Source: Russula earlei
Lineage: Eukaryota > Basidiomycota > Agaricomycetes > Russulales > Russulaceae
Reading direction: 5' to 3'
DNA: 41,707 bases
Assembly: GCA_025769875.1 (NCBI GenBank)
Contig: JAGFNK010000452.1
Coordinates: 1-41,707, forward strand
Shown here: positions 9,990 through 19,613 of the stretch, piece after piece
How positions within the stretch are numbered: the stretch's first letter is position 1
Layout: the number at the start of each line of letters is the position of its first letter
Made by a program: the position numbers and the translations under genes
Notes under the pieces: generated by a model
Databases searched by the model: none
The model's input: only the letters and a program-made list of their open reading frames with translations
Told to the model about the DNA's origin: nothing

Positions 9990-11400
9990 CGGTGACACAG
10001 GAGAAGGGGGGGGGGGATGGGGGCCAGTGGGTGTAAGCATCAGCCTGCTTGGAAGAAGGGTGATGGGAAGGAGAGGGTGAGAGCCCGCACAAATGCAAAT
10101 GAAAACGAAAAAAGGCACGGGGGGAAATAAGGGCTCGCGTGAAAAGTCAAGTCGCATAGGGAAAAGGAAACTTGACGGAAAGCTTGTGGGAGTCCTGAAA
10201 CTGGGGAGGGAAGAGTGGGAAAGAAAAGACGACCGCGCTTAGGGACCAGAAGACATCAAACGTCCGTACGTCGCTCGTGTACAAAGTTGCATCCTGTCTG
10301 TTCATCCCTAAGCTCCTCCTCGCCGTCGTCTCGCTCGCCCACGTTGTTGTCTTGCCAACACGCTCGGCGCCCGCCCTTCTCCTCCCGCCTCTCTATGGGA
10401 TCCTAGGCATTGAGGAGGAGTATTGGAGTCTATCGGCCCAACGCCTCGGCAGCTGTTCCTTATCACAACCCACATACATGTGTGTAAGGATACTGTTCTA
10501 GCTCTCTTACTTACCACTTTCATGTCTAAGCTCTCTCAGGCTCAGCCAGACTGTTACCCTGTAAACATCATTACTGTCTTGTCTCGTCTTCTCTATTATC
10601 ACCATCGTCACTCACCATCCAGTGATTTCTATCGTCTACACCATTCAACCTTGTCCCGTCCCCGTCCACTGTATCATTCGCCGCTGCCGCTGCCGCTTCA
10701 GCCTCCTCTGTCCCCGTCATCATCCCTGTCCATCATATCGCCGCCGTCTATCTCGCTGCCGCCGCCTTGTCAAAGGGTTTTATCTCTATCATCATCCTAT
10801 CAAAGTCCCCTTGGGCAATCTCTATCGTGAAAGTCCCCTCTTTGGGCAGTCGCCTCTTGGGCCAACAAACATGTCTTAACTCTCGCTCCACACCCTCACC
10901 TCTTCCAGGCGAGTTTCGAAACGCCCACCTCGCTCATCCCGTCCATCGTCACTATCACATCACCACCACGTCCGCGCACACCTCGCTTCTCTAGCCTCGG
11001 TTCCACCTGTCGTCGCCCCGGAGCCCGGTATTGCCGCTGCAGTCCCAGAAGCGCGCATCCCCGTCACCGCCGCCGCCTCCTCAGCCGCCTCTGCCACCAG
11101 CACAGTCACTCCACTCCCTGCCTCGTCCGTCATTGCGGCCGTCTCTGCCGGGCCAGCTTCCACATCCTCACCGTCGCGTGCCGCCGTCTCTGTCAGGTCT
11201 CAGCCTTGTCCCACTCCCATGTCTCCTCATCAGTCCCCGCACTGCCCACATCGTTGACTAGTCCACCACTCCTTGCCAGAGTCAAGGAGGAGTATCACGT
11301 TCCGACGTCCTCCGTCCCATTTCGTGATACCCACATACTCATCGTTTTCAACCCCATCGGTTTCAACGTCCTTCCCCACCGTGTCGCTGCACTCTAAATC
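9990..11400. other. pyrimidine-rich non-coding or unresolved DNA
   Basis: A G9-10 run lies near 10005. From 10300 to 11300 the plus strand is C/T-rich, so several plus frames stay open with Pro/Ser/Ala-rich products that look compositional. One frame at 10277 begins with a hydrophobic stretch (LLLAVVSLAHVVVLP), but no partner exon was found. I support no gene here. Confidence 0.4.
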
Positions 11401-11404
11401 TGTT

Positions 11405-12085
11405 CCGGCGCCACCCTCTCGATGGCACGTGAGATATTTCTCTTGATGATCAAGAAAGGCCCACGCGGCCCATCATCCATCAAGAGTGGGTTTCGGGGGT
11501 GATGGAGGTGGGGGCATAGGCTCATCTGCGGGTGCGACCCAGAATCCAGGAAGGCGCCCCACCGGTTGGGACGCGCGCGGGACCGTCAATCACACGGGGA
11601 GTCCTGCGAGTGCGGTGCTACGCGAGGGCCGCAGTACAGATAGATACACAGGCACGATGGATGGACGCCAAGCCGTATCACTCGATCACGGGGGGGCGTC
11701 GGGGCGGAACGCGCCGAACGGCCGTCACATTGTGAGCGAGCGACAAGATGCAAAGAAAAGTGGGGACGCGCGTGCGTGCGCCCGGGACCCGGAATGGACG
11801 AGAGACTGATTCAGAGAGACAAGGAGCCGTGTAAGGTGGAGCGAATGGCGAGAGCACGGGTGCGGCGGCAGAGCAGGGCGCTCAGGCCGTCTTGTCACGA
11901 GCGCGGATCGGGATCGGAACGCACGCTGACGACGGCTGACCGCCTCTTTGGTTTTGTCGTCCCAGGTGCGCCGTAAGCGTAAGCGCTCGGCGGGCGAGGA
12001 CGTGGCACCCTGGAGGCTGGCCACGGTCGGGTCCTCCATGCGATGAACGTACGTACTGTTCGCCAGCGGCGGCTGCTCTGTTCGG
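11405..12085. repeat. dispersed repeat, copy 2
   Basis: Matches 13340-14040 in collinear blocks: GCACGTG...GAT followed by AAGG(A)CCCA, AATCCAGG(A)AGGCGCCC, CCGTCAATC, GATACACRGGC..., CACTCGAT and, at the far end, GGGCGAGGACGTGGCAC with GGTCCTCCATGCGATGAACG and CTGCTCTGTTCGGAAACGAG. Identity is high only in blocks, so the copies are old. No intact protein frame is shared. Confidence 0.65.
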
Positions 12086-12479
12086 AAACGAGACGAATGG
12101 GAAATGGACGCATTCGAACGCCCGAACTCGAGGCTGTGACGTTGCACGTTGCTTGGTTTCCCTCCTCCCAGCCTCCAAAACCACCACCGCCCTCTCAACC
12201 CCAGGCCGACCCCGCGCTCGCGCCTCGATCGATCTACACTGGCCGGCCATGCCTTGACTGGGTCTTGAATTAAGGATTGAACGACGACGTGCTTGCTGTG
12301 CCTCGCGAGAAGCATCAACGCCACAAAGTGCGTCAACACTTCAGTACACAGGCGAGCGTGATCATGAGGCAATCTACCGACAGATGCCTCCATATTGCGT
12401 TGCTGATTCGATCAGAATTTTGTCTCGTGTCGACCTATGATCGGAAAGATGGGATTCGCCAAGGAGGATATACAAGCCA

Positions 12480-12939
12480 ATGTCTGCTGTTCCGGTTCCC
12501 TCCCACTTGCCACGTACTACTAGGTACTCGTCGCCGACGATTCCTACGCCGCCGTCTTGTTCTCATACCTCGACGGCTCGCATAGCTTTCATCTTGAATC
12601 CACGACCCCACTCGTAACAACAAATGCGCGCTCCATCTGTCTTTGCCATTCTCTGCCCCGTCGTTGACAGCACCCCGGCGTTCGCGCTTTCTTCGAGTTT
12701 TGCTGCGTACGCCCACCTCTGCAAGTTCTGATGTGTCGCTAAAGACGAGCTCACCTTGCAGAGCCGTGCCCGGTACTGACCACCCACGGGGGGAACAGCG
12801 AGGATCCGCGTCGCGGCGCCTAACTTCACCGCAACAATCAAAGCAGCAGGATTCACCGCAGAAGCAGGAAGAGCGTGGGACGTCGCAAACAGACATAGAC
12901 GCGCTGGAAGAGGAGTTCAGGCGCCTACGACTGAGTTGA
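12480..12939 (+). CDS. hypothetical 115-residue protein
   Basis: Three exons give one clean frame: 12480-12613, 12671-12706 and 12762-12939 (348 nt). Intron 1 (12614-12670, GTAACA...GACAG, 57 nt) and intron 2 (12707-12761, GTACGC...TTGCAG, 55 nt) are both phase 2. The product begins MSAVPVPSHLPRTTRYSSP, has a short hydrophobic centre (IAFILNPRPHSTPAFALSSS) and ends in a charged Gln/Arg/Glu-rich tail with ALEEEFRRLRLS, which looks like a short amphipathic helix. No family was recognised. Exon 1 can also be read in another frame containing DDSYAAVLFSYLDGSHSF, but that option ends shortly after the second splice and loses the tail. The gene lies 1.5 kb upstream of the FPP synthase on the same strand, separated from it by a dispersed repeat. 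Confidence 0.5.
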
Positions 12940-13339
12940 TCATAGGTATGCAGAGTTTCTCACGCGTACGCGTACGACAGCGCTCATCTTTCGTCCGCTC
13001 CACAGGGGGCTCCGTGATGCGTTCAAACTCATTGATGAACGAGTGAGCCGAGAGCTGGCTACAAGCGCACACAGGCTGTGGAGGCTCAATCAAAGACACA
13101 TCTTGAAATGTTGAAACGAGTTTATGTTCGATGCGTCCTCCAGAGGACGGTGATGATGGCCCGTTCAGCAACCTTTTAATAAGATCATAACACCCTTATC
13201 GTTGTGCACCGAGGCAACGGGAGAAGACGGGGTCAAGGCGTTGAGAACTAAGTTCCCGGCCCACCAGTGACCATGGCCTCTCAGAGGTAGCGTTGACGAC
13301 CCTGTATTGATCGAGTGGGACTTGACAGCTATTTCGGCG

Positions 13340-14040
13340 CTACCTCCCTAGCACGTGGGATTTTCTCTGATGGAAGGGCCCAGACAGTCCATCATGCATG
13401 GGCAAGCGGTGGATGTGGGAGTACATGCTCATTTCAGGTCGACCAGAGATCCAGGTAGGCGCCCAATGATTGAGACCCGCGCGTGACCGTCAATCCGATG
13501 GGAGGACGAGGGTGCTACGGCATTGCGAGGACCACAAGGTTCAAGAACAGTCGAGACACACAGCACGATACACGGGCGCCCCACGGTATCTCTCGATTGC
13601 CGGGGCGGGCAGTGACACTCCGTGTAGATGGCATCGGTGCGGCGACGAGTGTGCGGATAAAATTTCCGAGCGGGCGCTATAGAATACACCGAATGGTTAT
13701 TAAATTATGAATGACAAGGCTGTTGGGCTGTAGGGAACGGAAAATGGACACTCGGACCGACCGAGACTGAGACGAGGGCCCGGTTAGGGAGAGCGAATGG
13801 TGTTCCTTGAATGTAGCGGTAGGCCCAACTGTCAAGGGTGGACGACTTCCTCTTTGGACGAGACAGACTCGCCTTTGCAATGCATCAAACGAACAACACT
13901 CCGATACTTGTATCAAGTGCACCATAAGCAGTCGGTGGGCGAGGACGTGGCACTCTCGAGGCCCTCGGCCGGGTCCTCCATGCGATGAACGTGCTGTTCG
14001 CCGGGTGGCTGCTCTGTTCGGAAACGAGATAACGGGGTAA
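13340..14040. repeat. dispersed repeat, copy 3, upstream of the FPP synthase
   Basis: Second well-preserved copy of the family at 11405-12085, in the same orientation; the shared distal block GGGCGAGGACGTGGCAC...GTTCGGAAACGAG ends about 410 bp before the FPP synthase start. The repeat therefore overlaps what should be that gene's promoter region. Confidence 0.6.
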
Positions 14041-14440
14041 TGTGAAAAATGAAAGCTTGGACTCGAGGCGGGTACTGCGGAAAGAGGAAAGGTTAGAGCC
14101 ACTGGGATGGATGGATCCTCGTTGACAGCAGCAGTTCCAGTCAGTCAGTAAGGTTTCAATTGGCGCGCTCGTGTATTGTGAGGAATTTCAACAAGGGGAA
14201 AAAAAAAAAATAACAAAAAAAACGTGCCGAGGGAGGAATATAGTAGATTGGATATTGAGTAGGTCGACGATTGGAAAGAAAGCCGAGGGAAGGGATGAGG
14301 GGGGAACAAAAACAAGAGACTTTGGGGGGGCCGGAAGAGAACCGAACGAATCAGACCAGGCATCGATTTTTTTTTTTTGTATTTATTCGAGTCGTTCCAC
14401 AGCCCAGCAAATTCAAATCGCTTTCCCCCCCTCACCAACC

Positions 14441-15819
14441 ATGGCTCCCGTCGCTGCTTCCCCCACCCCAGTCATCGTCTCTCTCCCACTAGCACCCCCC
14501 ACCGGTCCCCCAAAGGACAAGGCTGCTGCTCGCAAACGCTTCGAGGCAGTCTATGCCACCGTCCGCGATGACCTCCTCGCCGACTTCCGCAAACACAACA
14601 TGCCAGAAGAGGCCATCGAATATTACCGACGCGTCCGTTCTTCCACCCACCCATGCCTCCCGCAAGCCTCCTGACCCAAACCCCACAGAGCATGGACTAC
14701 AATGTCCCGGGTGGGAAACTCAACCGTGGCCTGAGCGTCGTCGACTCGGTCGCCATCCTCAAGGGTCGCGACCTCAACGAGACAGAATACTTCAAAGCTG
14801 CCGTCCTCGGATGGGCTGTCGAATGGGTTCGTTTCTTTTTTAAAAAAACATCCCTCTCGCGCCACGGTGCCTGGCTGATGGACGGCTCAAGCTCCAAGCG
14901 TACTTTCTCGTTGCGGATGACATTATGGACGCGAGCATCACCCGTCGTAGCCAGCCATGCTGGTACCGGGTAGACGGCGTTGGGCTCATGGCTGTGAATG
15001 ATGCCCTCATTCTGGAAGGCGCGATCTTTCAGATGATTCGCAAACACTTCCGTAACGACCCGTTTTATGTTGATCTCATCGACCTTATGCACGAAGTACG
15101 TCAACTCGCTTTCCTCTTCCTGACCTCTCCGTGTAACCCGCGGGCCACAGGTTTCATATCAGACCGAAATGGGTCAGTTAGTTGACCTCATCACCGCCCC
15201 AGAAGATCGGGTGGACCTGTCAAAATTCAATCTCTCGAGGTACGCTCTTCTCACTCCCGCGCGTAGCGTTTTCCTCACGATCGGCAGACACAAGACAATT
15301 GTGCTCTACAAGACTGCCGTCTACTCGTTCTATCTCCCTGTCGCGCTCGCGCTTCTCCTTTGCGGTTTCCCCGTCGAGAAGAAGAACGAGTCTGATCCCG
15401 ACTATTACAAGCTTGCCCTCGACATTCTCCTTCCCCTCGGGGAATACTTCCAGATCCAGGACGACTATCTCGACTTTGCCGGGACGCCAGAGCAGATCGG
15501 GAAGGTCGGCACCGACATCATGGACAACAAATGCTCGTGGTGCATCAACACCGCGCTCGCGCACGCGAACCCCACACAGCGCGCGATTCTGGATGCCAAC
15601 TACGGTCGCAAAGATGCGGATGCGGAGGCACATGTCAAGCAGGTCTTCCGAGAAGTAGGTGTGGACGCGCTCTACGCGGAGTACGAGTCCAAGGCATACG
15701 CGCGCATCAACGCACTCATCGATGCCGTTCCGGAGGTGACGAGCCCCTGTGGTGAGGCTGTGCTGCGGCGCGCCATCTTCCGCGTCTTCCTGGAGAAGAT
15801 TTACAAACGCACAAAGTGA
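14441..15819 (+). CDS. ERG20: farnesyl pyrophosphate synthase
   Basis: Makes farnesyl diphosphate from dimethylallyl/geranyl diphosphate and isopentenyl diphosphate in the cytosolic mevalonate pathway, feeding sterol, ubiquinone, dolichol and prenyl-protein synthesis. Exons: 14441-14632, 14689-14826, 14892-15095, 15151-15239, 15288-15819; introns 56, 65, 55 and 48 nt, all GT-AG; 384 residues. Hallmarks in order: [12 protein letters not shown], first Asp-rich motif DDIMD (residues 119-123) after [65 protein letters not shown] with second Asp-rich DDYLD (266-270), [11 protein letters not shown] and the C-terminal KIYKRTK. All catalytic aspartates are present. The start ATG sits in CACCAACCATGGC, and a Pro/Ala-rich N-terminal stretch precedes the usual fungal start, making it about 30 residues longer than yeast Erg20. 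The 48-nt fourth intron is a multiple of three without a stop, so retention would insert 16 residues. Confidence 0.95.
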
Positions 15820-16930
15820 ATCGACGATGCTCTCTCTCCTATACCCCTTCGTATTCTCTCTCTCCCTCCACACCTTCGCAATGGCATGTTTTATTATAGA
15901 TAACAATACACATCTGCAAATGCTCTCATGATCAACCCTATGTGAATGTTCGATTCGAATGAGACGGTTTCAACTCTGTTATTGTTCTCGACGTGCGGTT
16001 CGGGATTCAAACCGGCCCGGGTCGTTCCCAGGGCCAATACTACTTCTCCCCCCTGGGAATAGCCAAACGGAGCCCACCACAGCCGCCACGACACCGATGT
16101 TGCTTTGCTTTGCTTTGGAAGAGATGGAGAATACTCCGGTTGCCTCTCGCGTGAACTTCCACAATAGCATGACGTCCGAAGGAGCATACGGACGCGAAAA
16201 CGCCTGTCCCGTTACGCGCGCTGCGGAGTGGTCCCCATCACGCGTCCCTCGCGGTCCCGCAAAACGATCCGTTTCCTCTTTTTTTTCGCGGCAGGACCGT
16301 GCACGCCGTGGAAGCAGCGCTGCCCGACAGGTTATCGTCTCGTCCTGAGCGGCGACACGCCAACAAAGCAAGGCAGATGTACGACACTTGTAAGACGCAA
16401 GTGATAAGCTTGCCGTCACGTCGTCGGATCGCGCGCCGGCGCCGGCGCGGCAGGCAGGGACCCGCCGTCGGGAAGGCGGCAAAGATGACGCGGACGGCGG
16501 GATGCCCGTGTTCGCCGAGGACGGGGGCCCCTTTCCGTCGTCAGGGTCAGTCAGGGGTCAGGGTCAGGGAGGGAGCTGAAAACCGTCGGCCAGGTTTTGA
16601 GCTCGTTCGTCCCCGATGGCGTTCGGACATCGAAGGAAAGGGGGAGGGGAAGGGACGGGTGCTCTCCGTTCGCTCTCCAAACGGTTGGACATCGGGACGG
16701 AGGTGCGTGCGTCGTCGCGGACGCGTTGGCCCCTCCGCAGCCCTGCTGATCGGATGACGGTCATGAATAGACCAGATCCCCATCGATGCGAGACCCCCTC
16801 CGAGCCAGTGCGAGTACCGTACAGTGGTCGGCGTCGTACGATATTCACAATATCAGACCAGATCCACCCTTTTTTTTGTTCCGTGCCGTCTCATGCCATG
16901 TGCTGTGCACAACGTGAGGCCGTGCGCGTG
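15820..16930. other. no supported gene
   Basis: 3-prime flank of the FPP synthase followed by G/C-rich DNA with overlapping frames on both strands and no recognisable product. A 9-bp inverted repeat TTCCCAGGG / CCCTGGGAA (16025-16033 and 16051-16059) lies 210 bp past the stop; a role in transcript ending is possible but unproven. Confidence 0.4.
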
Positions 16931-16932
16931 AA

Positions 16933-17501
16933 GAGCTTCGGACAGACCCCTCATTCGGACACATCGAATATCTCTCTCACTTTGCCCACCAAACTGCCTC
17001 AAACTTCGTACATACATTCTATTAAGTATATTGAACATTTCTATGGTATGTTTCCTCCATAATTCTCAGTGCTAGGAGGGTCAGAAAATAGGCAGATGTC
17101 ACGCCTGCCGATTGATGCCGCGTCGGAGATCAAATGCTCTCAATAATCCCATTGCACTGCACCGTTTTCGCGTCTTTCACTCGCATTTCACCAAGGTCAC
17201 TCACTGCCCATGCCTGCCAAAAGGCACCATAGGATGAGAAAGCCATTGATGCATGTACATACTACTGGCATCCACAGGATGATGCTCAATTTTGACACCC
17301 AAAAATCATTCGTTGCCTAACATTAATCCACAGCGATAGTACTTCATCAGGCCTATATACTCATGATCAATATAGTAGTTAGCAAAATGCAGAGTTTCGA
17401 GGCGAGGATTGGGTGCGGAGGGTTGATATCGGAGGTTGAAATCCATTCATGGGTGTTGTGACGACCTGTGACTGTCCGATTGAGGGGTCTGTCCGAAGCT
17501 C
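16933..17501. repeat. candidate MITE bounded by 29-bp inverted repeats
   Basis: 16933-16961 and 17473-17501 are reverse complements with a single mismatch over 29 bp (GAGCTTCGGACAGACCCCTC then A, then one mismatch, then TCGGACA). The 511 bp between are more AT-rich than the flanks and lack an open frame of note. No convincing target duplication adjoins the ends, so the true termini may be slightly inside or outside. Confidence 0.6.
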
Positions 17502-17619
17502 GGGTTAAGCACAGTAGTAGGTTTCTCTCTCAAGCGTGTTGAAGCTGCTCGTTCGGGTTCTTGCGCACATCGGGTCCCATTCGTCGCGGCTCACTTGTTG
17601 AGCGGGCATTACACCCCCT

Positions 17620-19110
17620 TATCTTGCTAGATCCAGGATTGCAGGACTCTGATTACAACTCTGTGACAATCTGCTTCCATGTATGGCAGGGACATCATGA
17701 CGGTGTACCCTTCCGGAGACATCTTTATCCCTGACATCGAGGACGTCCTCCTTACCGCATTTATTATCTCAATGGAGAACGACGGAAAGAATCGAGCCCA
17801 ACTCGAGTGGACGAACACCTATACTTTCGTCGACAACTTCGTTCGCCATCGTTTATGGCATGACTCGGTCAATGGCTGGCCCAGGGATACCTCTCAATTC
17901 TCTGGCACTGTGGGCAATGTGGTGCATGACTGATAAAAGTGCGCCTTGCCTTTACCCCCTCCGTCCTCCTTGCTTTTCCCTGACCTGTTTGTCATCCCTC
18001 CAGATGTCCTCGAGAGTGAAACCTCCGATGACCACAGGCGCGAGTATATTTCGTCCTTTTCTCAGAAAGAGCACATCGCGAGTCGGGGTGGAACCCCACT
18101 ACTGTCCCTGGATCGCTAAATCACCACTTTCCTATCCCACATGTCATTCAGGGTAAGTCTATCACGAGTTTCAAATCGAATCGCCAAGTTCGTGCGTCCC
18201 GTTCGCAATTTACGAACAAACTCATTTATCACCTTCGTACGTGTCTGGACGAAACTTGTCCAAATGGTCCGCGTACGTCCTAGAACCACTCACATACAAA
18301 ACAAGTATCGGGATTCGTGACTGCTCACTAGATATCGGCGTCGATCACGACGTCAGTGGCAGCATCCCATTCTCGTTTTCTCTCGGACTCATGAGAACCG
18401 ACGCGGGGCATCCTGGTCCTCCTTCTCATGTTGGCATTTGAGATGGCCAGATCCGAACCCTCCCTCCATCTCGGCGAGAATATTGTAGGTGAATACACTG
18501 GTCGTTCGAGGAACAACCACCGCCGACAACGAGCCCTTTGATCTGACCAGTAACTGACCGTTCACGATCAGTCCACGTCAGGTTTCAGCAGGCGATTCGT
18601 GATCCTCTCGGACTGGGGACCGAGCCTATCTATATCAACCCCACGCTACTGCCCACGAAGCCTTGCGGACTGGACCCCTGGCAGCTCGCCCGCGAGGGCT
18701 CTCAGTCGAAACTGGCACTCGTTGCCGTGGTCCGCGGTCAGCAGCGCGTATTCAAAAATAAAAAATAAAAACAGAAGGAAAGGAAAACGCACCCGACAGA
18801 GTCCAAAAAAACTCGCCGATGATACCGCGCCCACGGCCAATGGCCGTGCAGCGGGTTTTTCACCGTCGTCGTCGGAACGCGTGCAGCGACCGAAGGAGTT
18901 GAGCTGGCTGGAGCTGCGCCTGCGCGGGGAGGGAGGGACCGGTTGCGCGCGACGTAAGACATTACGCGCGTTCGCGAGATTGCGTTCATCGGCGACGCCT
19001 TGCCGGGCTTTGATGTCGCGCAGGACGCGTGTGTTCGTTCGGGGGTTGGCATAGTATTTTTGGCCGCCTGCTGCTGCTGGCGCTGCGCAGCAGCGGGCTG
19101 GTGAGCGATC
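17620..19110 (+). other. unidentified region with protein-like fragments
   Basis: Two plus-strand stretches look like coding exons but could not be assigned. One is 17679-17933 (DIFIPDIEDVLLTAFIISME, then LEWTNTYTFVDNFVRHRLWH). The other is about 18570-18750 (AIRDPLGLGTEPIYINPTLL, then CGLDPWQLAREGSQSKLALV). Stops interrupt plausible joins between them. They may be exons of one multi-intron gene or pseudogene remains; I recognise no family. Confidence 0.3.
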
Positions 19111-19119
19111 AGCTGAGCC

Positions 19120-19450
19120 ACGTGGACTCTACTCTGGAACTTCGACGACGACGCTGATCGTCCTTGAAGGAAAGCCGCTGTCAGGAATACTTCGGAGAGC
19201 GAGCCAAGCGGGTCTTACAGCGGGGCGCAGGCAGACCTTTCGTAGCTTGTTTGGCAGCTTACTTCGCCATGACGCAAGTCCACTCTGTAGGCGACTTGCC
19301 GGTTTCGGGTTCTGAGGTTCACTCTGAGGTTCACTTGGCGTGGCTGTCCTGTTGACAGAGGGTGACTGATGCTGAAGCACATGCGTTGAGTGACAACGAA
19401 CAAGGATATTTACGACCGCATCGCAACGGATAGCAAAGACATTTCCCACG
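19120..19450 (-). pseudogene. possible second Crinkler N-terminal fragment
   Basis: The nucleotide sequence resembles 21079-21260, part of the Crinkler-kinase pseudogene: CACRTGGAYTC, a CGACRAYGAYGCTRATCGTCYTYRAGG block, then AATRCKTCGGAGAGCG and a GCTTGTTKRGCAG block. The minus frame ends SISV-VVEVP-like, as Crinkler N-terminal domains often do. Only the fragment is present; similarity is partial. Confidence 0.35.
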
Positions 19451-19613
19451 GGGGAACCAATGACTGCCCGCTATGCATTTAAAATGATACGAAGTCAAGC
19501 ACACTCAATACCTCGTTCGTCCTTGAAGCCACATCACATTCTAGTAGTTGCTATGTAACGCATTGAGCGTATTCCCCAACACCCGCCTATCATCATCTAT
19601 CGTAATCATAGAA

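Noticed and set aside
10423..11400. Long plus-strand frames with Pro/Ser/Ala-rich products
   Set aside because: The strand is pyrimidine-rich, several frames stay open at once and products are compositional. No motif, splice pattern or start context separates one from the others.
11725..12393. 222-codon minus-strand frame
   Set aside because: It lies on a dispersed repeat and opposite a better-supported spliced gene start. The corresponding frame in the other repeat copy (13677-14102) is not collinear as protein, so it is probably non-coding.
12435..12896. 153-codon minus-strand frame
   Set aside because: Arg/Cys-rich antisense shadow of the spliced plus-strand gene at 12480-12939.
15220..15906. 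228-codon minus-strand frame antisense to the FPP synthase
   Set aside because: It is a mirror of the codon bias of the FPP synthase exon and has no recognisable domain.
16005..16040. tRNA-like GGGATTCAAACC string
   Set aside because: No acceptor stem or anticodon arm could be drawn around it.
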